Source of the DNA: Burkholderia sp. D-99
Lineage (GTDB): Bacteria > Pseudomonadota > Gammaproteobacteria > Burkholderiales > Burkholderiaceae
Reading direction: 5' to 3'
Assembly (NCBI RefSeq): GCF_011605345.1
Contig: NZ_JAAOXM010000003.1
Span: forward strand, 124,001-188,000
Length of the DNA stretch: 64,000 nt
Positions within the stretch are counted from its first letter, which is position 1. Each line of letters opens with the position of its first letter. Made by a program: the position numbers and the translations under genes. The notes beneath the pieces were generated by a model that saw only the letters and a program-made list of their open reading frames with translations, searched no databases and was not told the DNA's origin. Shown piece by piece: positions 52,360 to 61,230 of the stretch.

Positions 52360-53138
52360 TGGATGAATCGCGCAAGCCTTCGAACGAGCGGGACGACGAT
52401 GCGTCGGCACAACTGCTGTCCGCGTTGCTGGACGGCGAGCTGTCCGGGCACGAGCGAAACGAGGTGCTCGAGCGCGTGCAGGCCGATCCGGAGGAAGCCG
52501 AACGATTCGCGCATTACCGTGCGCAGCGTGACGCACTGCAGGCGCTGTTCCCGCTGCCGGGTGCCGCGCCCGCGCTGTTCGTGCAGCGCCGCGCGCCGCG
52601 TCGGCGCGGGATCGCCTATGCGCTCGCCGGGCTCGCGGCCGGGCTGCTGATCGGCGTCGCGCTGCATGCGGGCTGGGTAGCGCTCGGCAGCGAACCGGTG
52701 TTCGCCGCGCGCGCGGATATCGCGTACGCGACGTACGTGGCCGACCGCGAACATCCGGTCGAAGTCGGTGCGGGCAACCCAGAACGGCTGGTCGGGTGGT
52801 TGTCCAAGCGCCTCGGGCGGCCAGTGCGTGCGCCGTCGCTTGATGAATACGGCTACGAGCTGCTCGGCGGCCGGCTGCTCCCCGGCGAGGCGGGGCCGGC
52901 CGCGCAGCTCATGTACCAGCGCGCGGACGGCGAGCGCGTGACGCTGTACATGACGGCTTACGATGCACGGCGCCTCGCGCCGCGCTCGATGTCTGCCGGC
53001 GACCGCTACACGTATTTCTGGTCGGATCGCGGGATGGGCTACGCATTGTCCGGCCAGGGCGATGAACGGCGCCTGCGCGAACTCGCGATCGAAGCGTGCG
53101 GCGAGCTCGGCGGCCAGACCGACGCGTGGAAGGGATGA
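52356..53138 (+). CDS. Membrane-anchored anti-sigma factor
   Basis: A 260-residue protein. The N-terminal cytoplasmic part (SAQLLSALLDGELSGHERNEVLERVQADPEEAERFAHYRAQRDALQ) is a typical sigma-binding helical domain. A single membrane helix lies at about 88-108 (YALAGLAAGLLIGVALHAGW), and the rest is periplasmic. It is translationally coupled to the sigma gene (four-base overlap), so it should hold the sigma factor at the membrane until an envelope signal frees it. No zinc-binding HxxxCxxC motif is seen. Confidence 0.9.
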   Translation: MMDESRKPSNERDDDASAQLLSALLDGELSGHERNEVLERVQADPEEAERFAHYRAQRDALQALFPLPGAAPALFVQRRAPRRRGIAYALAGLAAGLLIGVALHAGWVALGSEPVFAARADIAYATYVADREHPVEVGAGNPERLVGWLSKRLGRPVRAPSLDEYGYELLGGRLLPGEAGPAAQLMYQRADGERVTLYMTAYDARRLAPRSMSAGDRYTYFWSDRGMGYALSGQGDERRLRELAIEACGELGGQTDAWKG

Positions 53139-53172
53139 TGCGCGCGGCGCCGGTACGGAGCAGGCGACGAAG

Positions 53173-53598
53173 ATGACGATGATGAAGAGGCTCGTGCTGA
53201 TCCCGTTGCTGGCGGCGCTCGCCGCGGGCGCCGCGCTTGCGCGGGCCGAGGGTGACGCACCCGTGCGTGTGCCCGTCGACGCCGACGGCGTGCAGCGGGT
53301 GGCGATCGTCGGCGGCAGCTATTTCTTCCGACCGAACCACGTGATCGTGCGGGCGCACGTGCCGGTCGAGCTGACCGTGTCGGCCGAGCCCGGCCTGGTG
53401 CCGCACAGCTTCGAAATCGATGCGCCGCAGGCCGGTATCGCGGTGCACACCGAGCTCGGCACGACGCCGAGGACGTTTCGCTTCACGCCGGCGCAGCCGG
53501 GCCGGTTCGCCTACTATTGCACGCATCGGCTGCTGTTTTTCAGGAGCCATCGCGAGCGCGGGATGGAAGGCGTGCTCGATGTCGAGGCGGCGCCGTGA
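53173..53598 (+). CDS. Exported cupredoxin-like copper protein
   Basis: A 141-residue exported protein. The signal peptide is about 1-23 (MTMMKRLVLIPLLAALAAGAALA). The fold is a cupredoxin: beta strands around VAIVGGSYFFRPNHVIVRAHVPVELTVS and PHSFEI, then FAYYCTHRLLFFRSHRERGMEGVLDV. Candidate copper ligands are His78, Cys116, His126 and Met131, matching type 1 H...C...H-x4-M order though with a longer Cys-His loop. It could carry electrons or store copper. It follows the anti-sigma gene by 34 bases, and its stop overlaps the next start (GTGA). Confidence 0.82.
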   Translation: MTMMKRLVLIPLLAALAAGAALARAEGDAPVRVPVDADGVQRVAIVGGSYFFRPNHVIVRAHVPVELTVSAEPGLVPHSFEIDAPQAGIAVHTELGTTPRTFRFTPAQPGRFAYYCTHRLLFFRSHRERGMEGVLDVEAAP

Positions 53599-54227
53599 TC
53601 GCCGCGTTGCTGGCCGCGAGCCTGATAGGAGCGAGCATGACCGCCGATCCCGTGACCGTCGCGCAGGCGCATTTCGACCATGTCCGCTCGTACCGCGCGA
53701 CGATCCGGTCGTCCGCGCGCGGCGGCGAGCACACCGAAATCCGCTACGCGTACCTGAAACCGGGCTTCGTCCGGATGGATTTCGTGTCGCCGCATCACGG
53801 CGCGGTGCTCGCGTACGATCCCGGCGACGGCAAGGTGCGGCTGCGCCCGTTCGGCGCGCATGCGCCGCCCGCGCTGACGCTGTCGCCGTCCAATCCGCTC
53901 GTGCGCGACCGCAGCGGCCACCGGGTCGACCGGTCGGACGTCGGCGAACTGCTGCGCAACGTTCATGCGCTGCAGGAGGGCGGTGCGACGGTGACCGAAG
54001 GCGAGGAGGCCGTCGGTGGCCGCACCGCGCTGCGCGTGTCGGTCACGGGCGCGCCCGCGCACGCGGTCGACGGCGTGCATCGCTACCGGCTGTGGCTGGA
54101 TACCGAGGACGGTTTTCCGCTGAAGGTCGTCAGCTTCGCGGACGATGACGACGTGCCGCTCGAAACCGTGACGCTCGACGACGTCGAGATCGACGTCGCA
54201 TTTCCCGACCGCTTCTTCGCGCCCTGA
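53595..54227 (+). CDS. LolA-like / DUF1571-type exported protein
   Basis: A 210-residue protein starting at a GTG that overlaps the cupredoxin stop. A short hydrophobic N-terminus (residues 1-15) acts as signal or anchor. The rest resembles the lipoprotein-carrier/DUF1571 fold: HFDHVRSYRATIRSSARGGEHTEIRYAYLKPGFVRMDFVSP, then LAYDPGDGKVRLRP, and LWLDTEDGFPLKVVSFADD near the end. Such proteins bind lipids in the periplasm. An ATG at 53638 would remove the signal-like segment and is less likely. Confidence 0.72.
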   Translation: MIAALLAASLIGASMTADPVTVAQAHFDHVRSYRATIRSSARGGEHTEIRYAYLKPGFVRMDFVSPHHGAVLAYDPGDGKVRLRPFGAHAPPALTLSPSNPLVRDRSGHRVDRSDVGELLRNVHALQEGGATVTEGEEAVGGRTALRVSVTGAPAHAVDGVHRYRLWLDTEDGFPLKVVSFADDDDVPLETVTLDDVEIDVAFPDRFFAP

Positions 54228-54271
54228 GCGGTGCGCTGACTCATGCCCCCGACGGGCATGCCGGAGGCTGC

Positions 54272-54787
54272 ATGGCGGAATACCGGTTCTCGACGACCTG
54301 GCGCGTGGACGCGCCGCTCGCGGCGGTGTGGGACGCGATCTACCAGGTCGACCGCTGGCCCGACTGGTGGAAGGGCGCCGTGCGCACCGTCGAGATCGAG
54401 CCGGGCGACGCACGCGGTGTCGGCGCGCTGCACCGGTATACGTGGAAGGGTGCGCTGCCGTACCGGCTGACCTTCGACATGCGCGTGCGACGCGTCGAGC
54501 CGCCGCATGCGCTCGAAGGCCGCGCGAGCGGCGCGATCGAAGGTGACGGATGCTGGTCGTTCGCCGCCGACGGTGCCCGCACGATCGTGCGCTACGACTG
54601 GCACATCCGCACACACGTGCGCTGGATGAACCGGCTGGAGCCGCTCGGTCGGCCGCTGTTCCGATGGAATCACGACGTCGTGATGCGCGAAGGGGCGAAG
54701 GGGCTCGCGCGGCTGCTGGGCGCGGCCGTCGAGACGGAGGGCCGGACTTTCCGGCCGCTGCCGGATGCGGACTGCGCCGATGCCTGA
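54272..54787 (+). CDS. SRPBCC-family (polyketide cyclase/dehydrase-like) protein
   Basis: A 171-residue protein of the START/SRPBCC fold: VDAPLAAVWDAIYQVDRWPDWWKGAVRTVEIEPGDARGVGALHRYTWKG near the start, and FRWNHDVVMREGAKGLARLLG as the C-terminal helix. The fold forms a deep pocket for a hydrophobic ligand. It follows the LolA-like gene by 44 bases on the same strand with a GGAGG ribosome site, so it is probably the last gene of the sigma operon. No active-site residue can be assigned. Confidence 0.83.
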   Translation: MAEYRFSTTWRVDAPLAAVWDAIYQVDRWPDWWKGAVRTVEIEPGDARGVGALHRYTWKGALPYRLTFDMRVRRVEPPHALEGRASGAIEGDGCWSFAADGARTIVRYDWHIRTHVRWMNRLEPLGRPLFRWNHDVVMREGAKGLARLLGAAVETEGRTFRPLPDADCADA

Positions 54788-54810
54788 GGGCGCGTGAACG
54801 CGTGTAAAAG

Positions 54811-54929
54811 CGCCGAACGCCGAACGCCGAACGCCGAACGCCGAACGCCGACCGCCGACCGCCGACCGCCAACCGCCAACCGCCAACCGCCAACCGCCAA
54901 CCGCCAACCGCCAACCGCCAACCGCCAAC
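54811..54929. repeat. 7-bp tandem repeat of 17 units
   Basis: Five copies of CGCCGAA (54811-54845), three of CGCCGAC (54846-54866) and nine of CGCCAAC (54867-54929), all 7 bp with no interruption. The array lies between convergent genes, 23 bases past the SRPBCC stop and 11 bases past the stop of the minus-strand ABC gene (54941). The 7-bp period means any slippage would shift a frame, but no gene reads through it. Confidence 0.95.
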
Positions 54930-54940
54930 CGCCGCGCGGC

Positions 54941-55990
54941 TCAGCGCGCGTACGCCATCACCGCACCATCCACCACCAGTGCGACGCGTTCGCCGACGGC
55001 CGGACACCGGTGTCCCGGCACGCGTGCGCGCACGAGCACGTCGGGATCGGCATCGAGGCGCATGACCACGTCGGCGTCCTGGCCCGCGAATTGCGCGGCT
55101 TCGACGCGCGCCGTATGGCCGCGCGCGGCGTCAGCCTGCGTGACCGGCACAATGCCGATCTGCTCGGGACGCAGCATCGCGTCGGCCGGCCCGTCGGGCA
55201 GCGGCGCAACGAGCGGCAGTTCGCCGAGCGCGCAGGCGATGCGCATGTTGCGCACGCGGCCGGCGAGCAACACGGCCTGCCCGACGAACGACGCGACGTC
55301 GCGCGTGACCGGCTGCCGGTACAGCATCTGCGGCGCGGCCGTCTGGACGAGCCGGCCGTGCCACATCACCGCCACTTCGTCGCCGAGCGTCATCGCCTCG
55401 GGCTGGTCGTGCGTGACGAGCACCGATGTCGCGCCCGCCGCGGCGAGCGCATCCGCAACCGCGCTGCGCGTTTCGTGGCGAAGCGACGTGTCGAGCGCGG
55501 AGAACGGTTCGTCGAGGATCACGAGCGACGGCTCGGGCGCGAGCGCGCGAGCGAGCGCGACGCGCTGCTGCTGCCCGCCGGACAGTTGCTGCGGCGCGCG
55601 GCTCGCATACGACGCGGGCAGTCCGACCATCTCGAGCAGTTCGTCGACGCGATGATGGCGCCGCCGCGCCGCGCGCGGCAGCCCGAACGCGATGTTGTCT
55701 GCCACCGACAGATGCGGAAACAGCGCGCCTTCCTGCGGCACGTAGCCGATCCGGCGCGCCTCGGGCGGCAGGTGCACGTCGGGCGCGGCCACACGGCGCC
55801 CGTCGATTTCGACGGTGCCGCGCTCGGCGCGCTCGAAGCCGCACAGCACGCGCAGCAGGGTGGTCTTGCCGCTGCCGGACGGGCCGAGCAGCGCGAGGCG
55901 CGAACCGCGCCGCACCGTCAGGTCGATGTCGTGCAGGACGGTATGCGATCCGAACGATTTGGACAGGCCGTGGATGCGTAGTTCGCTCAT
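54941..55990 (-). CDS. Ferric-iron-type ABC transporter ATP-binding protein (FbpC-like)
   Basis: A 349-residue ATPase. Walker A is GPSGSGKT (36-43), the signature LSGGQQQR and Walker B LVILDEPFSALD are intact, and a switch histidine follows in SVLVTHDQPEAM. The C-terminal third is a TOBE-like regulatory domain (ADAMLRPEQIGIVPVTQ...), as in FbpC and related Fe3+ or spermidine ATPases. It is the last gene of the six-gene iron operon and powers the permease upstream. The 7-bp repeat follows the stop directly. Confidence 0.92.
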   Translation of the reverse strand: MSELRIHGLSKSFGSHTVLHDIDLTVRRGSRLALLGPSGSGKTTLLRVLCGFERAERGTVEIDGRRVAAPDVHLPPEARRIGYVPQEGALFPHLSVADNIAFGLPRAARRRHHRVDELLEMVGLPASYASRAPQQLSGGQQQRVALARALAPEPSLVILDEPFSALDTSLRHETRSAVADALAAAGATSVLVTHDQPEAMTLGDEVAVMWHGRLVQTAAPQMLYRQPVTRDVASFVGQAVLLAGRVRNMRIACALGELPLVAPLPDGPADAMLRPEQIGIVPVTQADAARGHTARVEAAQFAGQDADVVMRLDADPDVLVRARVPGHRCPAVGERVALVVDGAVMAYAR

Positions 55991-56018
55991 GGGCGGTTCC
56001 GGGGAAAAAGGGCGGCGC

Positions 56019-57617
56019 TCAGTCGCGCACCGACGCGCGGCCGAGCAGCAGGAACAGCAGTCCCGATGCGCCGAGCGACAGCGCGACGAGCAGCGCCGCA
56101 TAGGGCGCCGCGGCGGCGAACGCGAGCGTTGCCGTATCGCTCCACACCTGCGTCGCGAGCGTGCGGGTGCCGATAGGCGACAGCAGCAGCGTCGCGTTGA
56201 GTTCCGTTACGACCGAAATGAACACCATCGTCGCGGCCGCGCCGAGGCCGGGTGCCGCGAGCGGCAGCACCACGCGCGTGAGCGTCGCGCGCCAGCCGAG
56301 ACCGAGCGAGCGCGCGGTTTCCTCGAGCCGGACCTGCACGTGCGACAGCGCGGCACGCACGCTGACGACCGCGAGCGGCAGGAACAGGATCGCGTATGCG
56401 GCGACGAGCGCCGGCGCGCTCTGATAGAGCGGCTGCAACAGCCGCACCGTGATCGACACGATCGCCAGCGCGACGACGATGCCGGGCACGCCCTGCACGG
56501 TCATCGCCGTGCGCTCGAGGAGGGTGGCGACGCGGCCCGGAAAACGGACCAGCAGGAACGCGAGCGGCAGCGCGAGCAGCGTCGTGACGGCCGCCGCCAT
56601 CAGGCCGTAGCCGGACGACGCGAGGGTGGCCTGCCACAGCAGCTCGGGCGACACGTCGGCCGGCGTGACGGCGGCGGCACCCTGTTGCGTGAGCCAGTAG
56701 CCGATCATCGCGAGCGGCACGCCGAGCGTCGCGGCCGCGATTGCGGCGAAGGCGACGGTGACGGGGCCGCGCAGGTAGCCGAGCGGATAACGCATCGCGA
56801 CGCGGCGCGCGGCGCGGTGCGTATGACCGTAGCGCGCATGGCCGCGTGCGCGTGCCTCGATCGCGAGGCACAGCAGGCACAGCGCGATCAGCACGCAGCC
56901 GAGCAGCGAGGCGCCGCCGCCGTCGAACGCGGTGCGGTATTCCGCATAGATCTCGGTCGTGAACGTACGAAAGCGCAGCAACTGGAATGCGCCGAACTCG
57001 GACAGCACGCCGAGCGCGACGAGCAGCATCCCGCCGCACAGCGCGGGGCGCAACTGCGGCAGCACGACGCGGAAGAAGGTATGCCATGGCGAGCAGCCGA
57101 GCGTGCGCGCGCTTTCCTCCAGCGCGGGGTCGAGCTCGCGCAGTGCGGCGGCCACCGGCAGGTAGACGAGCGGGAAGTACGCGGAGGTCAGCACGATCAG
57201 CGCGCCGAGGAAATCCTGCAGGTCGAGGCTCAGTGACACCCACGCGTAACTCGTGATGAACGGCGGCACCGCGAGCGGCGCGGCCGCCAGCGCGGTCCAC
57301 AGCGGCCGGGCCGGCAGGTCGGTGCGCTCGATGAACCACGCGAGCGCCGTGCCGAGCAGCGCGCACGTGAGGGTTGCGGCGAGCGTGATCGACAGCGTGT
57401 TGACGAGCAGTTCGCCGACGAGCGGTCGCCACAGCAGCTCGATCGCATCGTCGACGCCGAAGGTGGCCGCGCGGTACAGCGTGAAGCCGAGCGGCAGCAG
57501 GATCGCGAGCGGCCCGCACGCGGCCGCGGCGACGAGCGCGCGCGACGGGCGCCGCCGTGTCGCGGTGCGCTCGCCGTCGCGCGCGGTGCGCGCCGTGCGG
57601 GACACGGCGTCGCTCAT
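56019..57617 (-). CDS. Fused ABC permease for ferric iron (FbpB/ThiP-like)
   Basis: A 532-residue membrane protein with about 12 helices, made of two permease halves. Both carry the EAA loop: ELDPALEESARTLGCSPWHTFFRVVLPQLRPAL in the first half and VQVRLEETARSLGLGWRATLTRVVLPLAAPGLG in the second, the sites that dock the ATPase. The double-length form is usual for FbpB-type Fe3+ permeases. Start codon two bases after the stop of the binding-protein gene, so the two are tightly coupled. Confidence 0.93.
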   Translation of the reverse strand: MSDAVSRTARTARDGERTATRRRPSRALVAAAACGPLAILLPLGFTLYRAATFGVDDAIELLWRPLVGELLVNTLSITLAATLTCALLGTALAWFIERTDLPARPLWTALAAAPLAVPPFITSYAWVSLSLDLQDFLGALIVLTSAYFPLVYLPVAAALRELDPALEESARTLGCSPWHTFFRVVLPQLRPALCGGMLLVALGVLSEFGAFQLLRFRTFTTEIYAEYRTAFDGGGASLLGCVLIALCLLCLAIEARARGHARYGHTHRAARRVAMRYPLGYLRGPVTVAFAAIAAATLGVPLAMIGYWLTQQGAAAVTPADVSPELLWQATLASSGYGLMAAAVTTLLALPLAFLLVRFPGRVATLLERTAMTVQGVPGIVVALAIVSITVRLLQPLYQSAPALVAAYAILFLPLAVVSVRAALSHVQVRLEETARSLGLGWRATLTRVVLPLAAPGLGAAATMVFISVVTELNATLLLSPIGTRTLATQVWSDTATLAFAAAAPYAALLVALSLGASGLLFLLLGRASVRD

Positions 57618-57619
57618 GG

Positions 57620-58654
57620 TCAGAGGAGACCGGCCTGGCGCAGCAGCTTGCCGGCCTGGCTGTCGTCGCCGAGCTGTTCGAACGTCAGTGCCGGCGGGCT
57701 CAGTTCGTTGAACGGCTTCAGGATCGGATCGGGAGCGACGCCCGGATGCAGCGGATACTCGAAGCTGATATGGCCACCCGCCATCAGCTTCTGCGCTCGC
57801 TCGCTGACGAGATACGCGACGAACTTCTGCGCTTCCGGCTGGTGCTTCGATGCTTTCAGCACCGCGGCGCCGGACACGTTGACGGCACCGCCGACGTCGC
57901 CGTGGCCGAAGTGGTGGATCGCGCTGCGGGTCGACTTGTCGCCGAGTTCGGCGTGCAGGCGGTCCCAGTAGTAGTTGTTGATGATGCCGGTCAGCACGCC
58001 GCCGCGGTTGACGGCCGCCGTCACGCCTTCGTCGTCGTCGAAGATCTGCGCGTTGGCCTTCAGGCCCTTCAGCCATTGCAGCGTTGCGGCTTCGCCGTGC
58101 AGTGCGAGCACCGCGCTCACGAGCGGCAGGAAGTCCGCGTCGCTCGGCGCGACGCCGACCTTGCCCTTCCATTCGGGCTTCGCGAGATCGAGCAGCGAAG
58201 CGGGCAGCTGCTGCGGCTGGATTTTCGCGGTGTTGTAGACGAGCACGTTCTCGCGCGCGAGCACGCCGACCCAGTTGCCGTCGGCCGGGTTGAAGCGCGC
58301 CGGCACCGACTGCAGCGTGGCGCCGTCGGTCTTCGCGAACAGGCCCTTGCGGTCGAGCAGCACGAGCTCCGGCGAGTTTTCGGTGAAGTACACGTCGGCC
58401 GGCGTGCGGTCGCCTTCAGCGACGATCTGCGCGGCGAGCGCGGGGCCTTCGCCCGAGCGCACCTTCACGGTGATGCCGCTCTGCGCTTCGAAGTCCTTGA
58501 CGAGCTGGTTGACGACTTGCTCGTGCTGCGCGTTGTACAGCGTGAGCGTCGCGGCATGCGCGCGCGCGGCGTGCAGCGCGCCGGTCAGCATCAGTGCGGC
58601 AGCCGCCGCGGAAATCAGGTGCCGCAGCGGGCGGCTAACGGGTGAAGTGTTCAT
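57620..58654 (-). CDS. Periplasmic ferric-iron-binding protein (FbpA-like)
   Basis: A 344-residue exported binding protein. Signal region at about 8-34 (LRHLISAAAAALMLTGALHAARAHA). The mature start LTLYNAQHEQVVNQLVKDFEAQSGITVKVRSGEGPALAAQIVAEG is characteristic of FbpA. Iron-coordinating tyrosines are expected in GIINNYYWDRL, which is present near residue 230. It hands Fe3+ to the permease. A longer start (eight residues upstream) is possible. Directly upstream of the permease. Confidence 0.92.
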   Translation of the reverse strand: MNTSPVSRPLRHLISAAAAALMLTGALHAARAHAATLTLYNAQHEQVVNQLVKDFEAQSGITVKVRSGEGPALAAQIVAEGDRTPADVYFTENSPELVLLDRKGLFAKTDGATLQSVPARFNPADGNWVGVLARENVLVYNTAKIQPQQLPASLLDLAKPEWKGKVGVAPSDADFLPLVSAVLALHGEAATLQWLKGLKANAQIFDDDEGVTAAVNRGGVLTGIINNYYWDRLHAELGDKSTRSAIHHFGHGDVGGAVNVSGAAVLKASKHQPEAQKFVAYLVSERAQKLMAGGHISFEYPLHPGVAPDPILKPFNELSPPALTFEQLGDDSQAGKLLRQAGLL

Positions 58655-58719
58655 GTCGTTTTTAGCAGGTTGCATCCGGCCGGGCCGGGAAGGAGTGCCT
58701 TGGCTTGCGTGGCGCGCCG

Positions 58720-60018
58720 TCATGCCTCGAACAGCACGGCGCCGATGTACGAACCAGGTTGCGCGCCCGGCGGGCACGCGAAGATCGCGCTGCCGACGTG
58801 CGTGGTGAACTGGTTCATGATGTCCAGCTTCGAGAGCTTCTCGTTGATCGGGATGAAGCCCTTGCGCGGGTCGCGCTGGTGCGCGACGAACATCAGCCCC
58901 GCGTCGTACTCGGTCTGCTGGCGCCACGGCGGCCAGCGCTCGATGTAGAAGCTCGTGCTGTCGTTGTACGAGTACGCGCGGCGCAGGATCTGCGCGCCGT
59001 TGTTGAGCTGCGGCGATGCGAGGCGCGCGTGCGCGTTGTCGGGGATCACCGGGTTGCCGTCCTTGTCGGCCGCGTCGAGGTCGAGCGCCTCGAACTCGTG
59101 CTTCTGGCCGAGCGGCGCGCCGCTGTATTTCTGGCGGCCGACCACCTGCTCCTGGAAGCCGAGCTCCGTGTTGTCCCAGTGCTCGAGCGTGATGCGGATC
59201 CGGCGCACGACCGTGTACGTGCCGCCGTTCATCCATGCCGGGCCTTCGCTGCCGGCCCACACGAATTCATTCATCGCGGCCGGATCGGACATCGGCGGAT
59301 TCATCGTGCCGTCCTTGAAGCCCATCAGGTTGCGCGGCGTCTCGCCGGGCTTGCCCGACGTGAAGCCGGCCTGGCCCCAGCGCATCTGCGTCGCCTTCGC
59401 GCCGAGGCGCACGAGCTGGCGCACGGCGTGGAACGCGACCTGTGCGTCGTCCGCGCACGCCTGGATGAACAGGTCGCCGCCGGTCTTCTCGGGCAGCAAC
59501 TGGTCGCCGTTGAAACGCGGCAGGTCGACGAGCGCGGCGGGGCGATGCTTCGCGAGGCCGTAGCGGTCCTTGCCCGCGAGCGCGAACAGGCCGGGCCCGA
59601 AGCCGAACGTGATGGTCAGGCGCGCGGGGCCGAGGCCGAGCGCGTCGCCCCCGTCGGCCGGCGCGACTTCGTCGCTGCCCGTCGCGGCGAGCGGTTGCGC
59701 GGTGTCGCCGCGCGCCATCCGCGCGGCGGCGTCGGTCCAGGTCTTCAGCAGCGCGATGACGTCCGCGCGCTGCGCCGTCGTCAGGTCGAGCGCCGCGAAA
59801 TACGCATGGCGCTGCTGCGGCGTCGCGATGCCGCCCTGGTGCTGGCCGTAGAACGGCTCGACGCCGTCGTGTGCGGAAGCGGCGGCGGCGGCGGGTGCAT
59901 CCGCCGCCTTCGCGGCCGGCATCGACGCCGCCGCGAGGCCGGCGGCCACCGCGGCGCCGCCCGCCTTCAGGAAGCCGCGCCGCGCGGGGCGGGGTGGCTG
60001 GTTGTGATCGTCTGCCAT
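58720..60018 (-). CDS. efeB: EfeB-like Dyp-type peroxidase/deferrochelatase, Tat-exported
   Basis: A 432-residue heme peroxidase. The twin-arginine signal PRPARRGFLKAGGAAVAAGLAAASMPAAKA exports it folded to the periplasm. The Dyp signature GFKDGTMNP (GxxDG, heme distal side) is in the middle and a conserved KGFIPINEKL near the C-terminus. EfeB oxidises ferrous iron or removes iron from heme in the EfeUOB system. Here EfeU and EfeO are absent; instead the enzyme is grouped with an Fbp-type ABC transporter, a beta-propeller protein and a porin, so it may oxidise or release iron for that transporter. Confidence 0.92.
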   Translation of the reverse strand: MADDHNQPPRPARRGFLKAGGAAVAAGLAAASMPAAKAADAPAAAAASAHDGVEPFYGQHQGGIATPQQRHAYFAALDLTTAQRADVIALLKTWTDAAARMARGDTAQPLAATGSDEVAPADGGDALGLGPARLTITFGFGPGLFALAGKDRYGLAKHRPAALVDLPRFNGDQLLPEKTGGDLFIQACADDAQVAFHAVRQLVRLGAKATQMRWGQAGFTSGKPGETPRNLMGFKDGTMNPPMSDPAAMNEFVWAGSEGPAWMNGGTYTVVRRIRITLEHWDNTELGFQEQVVGRQKYSGAPLGQKHEFEALDLDAADKDGNPVIPDNAHARLASPQLNNGAQILRRAYSYNDSTSFYIERWPPWRQQTEYDAGLMFVAHQRDPRKGFIPINEKLSKLDIMNQFTTHVGSAIFACPPGAQPGSYIGAVLFEA

Positions 60019-60029
60019 GGTCGGTTCCG

Positions 60030-61163
60030 TTACTTCGCGAGCAACAGCGTGTTGACGTCGTCCGCGACGTAGTAGAAGCCGTCGCCCTCAGGCGTCATCG
60101 CGATGCCGAACAGGTTGCCGTTGCCGGGGGGCGTCTGTGCCTTGTCGGTATTGATCCAGCGCGCGTAGATCTGCTTGCCGGCGACCGGGTCGATCTCGAC
60201 GACCTGGCCGTTCTGCGCGTTGGTCGCGAGCAGGTGGCCGTTCGGTGCGGTTGCGAGCGCGAGCGGGCGGCGCAGGAAGCCGTCGGCGGTGATCTGGCGG
60301 CCGACGCCCGCGCTGGTGTCGCGCGTGAGCGGGTCGTCGATCTCGACGATCCGGTTGCCGATCGCGTCCGACACGTACAGCTTCTTCTGGTCGCCGGACA
60401 ACGCGAGGCCCGTCGGGCCGACCAGGAATACGCCCTTGTCGGCCTGCGCGCCGAGGCCGCTCGCGACGACCGTTTCCTGCTTGATGACCGGCGGCTTGCC
60501 GGCCGGCACGTCGAGGTCGAGACGCAGCACCGTCGCCTGCTTGTAGACGGGCGGGTTGCCGTCCGCGCCGCCCACGCCGAAGCCGGCCATGCTGATGAAC
60601 AGCGTCGCGCTGTCGCCGCGGTCGACCACCGCCATGTTGCCCCACGGGTCGTTGATGTTCGGGGTCGACCACGTCGATGCGATCTTGCCCTGCGGATCGA
60701 GCACGATCAGGCAGCCGGCGCCCTTGGTGTTCGTCGTGCCGTCGTTGCTCGGCGTGCTGCCGACGATCACCCAGCCGGATTTCAGCATCGTCATCGCCGT
60801 CGACAGGCCGACGCCGCCCGGGCACGCCTTCAGGTCGCGCGGGATCGACGCGAACAGGCTCATCTGCTTCGTCGACGGGCGGTAGTTGACGATCGTGCTG
60901 CCGGTGCCCTGCAGGTTCGCCGAGTTGTTGAAGTTGTCGACGAGCACGTCGCCTGCCTGGATCGTGCCGGCCGACACCGGTGCGACCGCGATCGCGTACG
61001 GGTTCTGGTCGCCGTTGTCCGGCACCGTGTTGACGAGCGTCGTGTGGCGATGCAGCGTCTCGAGGAAACCTTGCGGCTCGGCGAGTGCGCCGGCGGCGGC
61101 CGTCAGCGCGGCGGCGGCCAGCGCGCCCGTCGCGAGGCGGCGAAGCGGGGCGGATGGAATCAT
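60030..61163 (-). CDS. Exported beta-propeller (NHL-like) protein of the iron operon
   Basis: A 377-residue exported protein with a signal peptide (about 1-29, LRRLATGALAAAALTAAAGALA). The rest shows repeated propeller blades: DVLVDNFNNSANLQGTGSTIVNY, GPTGLALSGDQKKLYVSDAIGNRIVEID, RRPLALATAPNGHLLATNAQNGQVVEIDP. NHL/SMP-30-like propellers of this type bind small molecules or proteins and some are lactonases. It sits between the porin and EfeB genes (12-base gap to EfeB), so it probably binds an iron compound or docks with EfeB or the porin. AGGAGAGA ribosome site. Confidence 0.78.
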   Translation of the reverse strand: MIPSAPLRRLATGALAAAALTAAAGALAEPQGFLETLHRHTTLVNTVPDNGDQNPYAIAVAPVSAGTIQAGDVLVDNFNNSANLQGTGSTIVNYRPSTKQMSLFASIPRDLKACPGGVGLSTAMTMLKSGWVIVGSTPSNDGTTNTKGAGCLIVLDPQGKIASTWSTPNINDPWGNMAVVDRGDSATLFISMAGFGVGGADGNPPVYKQATVLRLDLDVPAGKPPVIKQETVVASGLGAQADKGVFLVGPTGLALSGDQKKLYVSDAIGNRIVEIDDPLTRDTSAGVGRQITADGFLRRPLALATAPNGHLLATNAQNGQVVEIDPVAGKQIYARWINTDKAQTPPGNGNLFGIAMTPEGDGFYYVADDVNTLLLAK

Positions 61164-61230
61164 TTCGGTCTCTCCTGGGGGGCGTGCCGCCGGGGCGGCG
61201 CGCGAAAAACGGGTAGCGTGGGCGTGGCGA

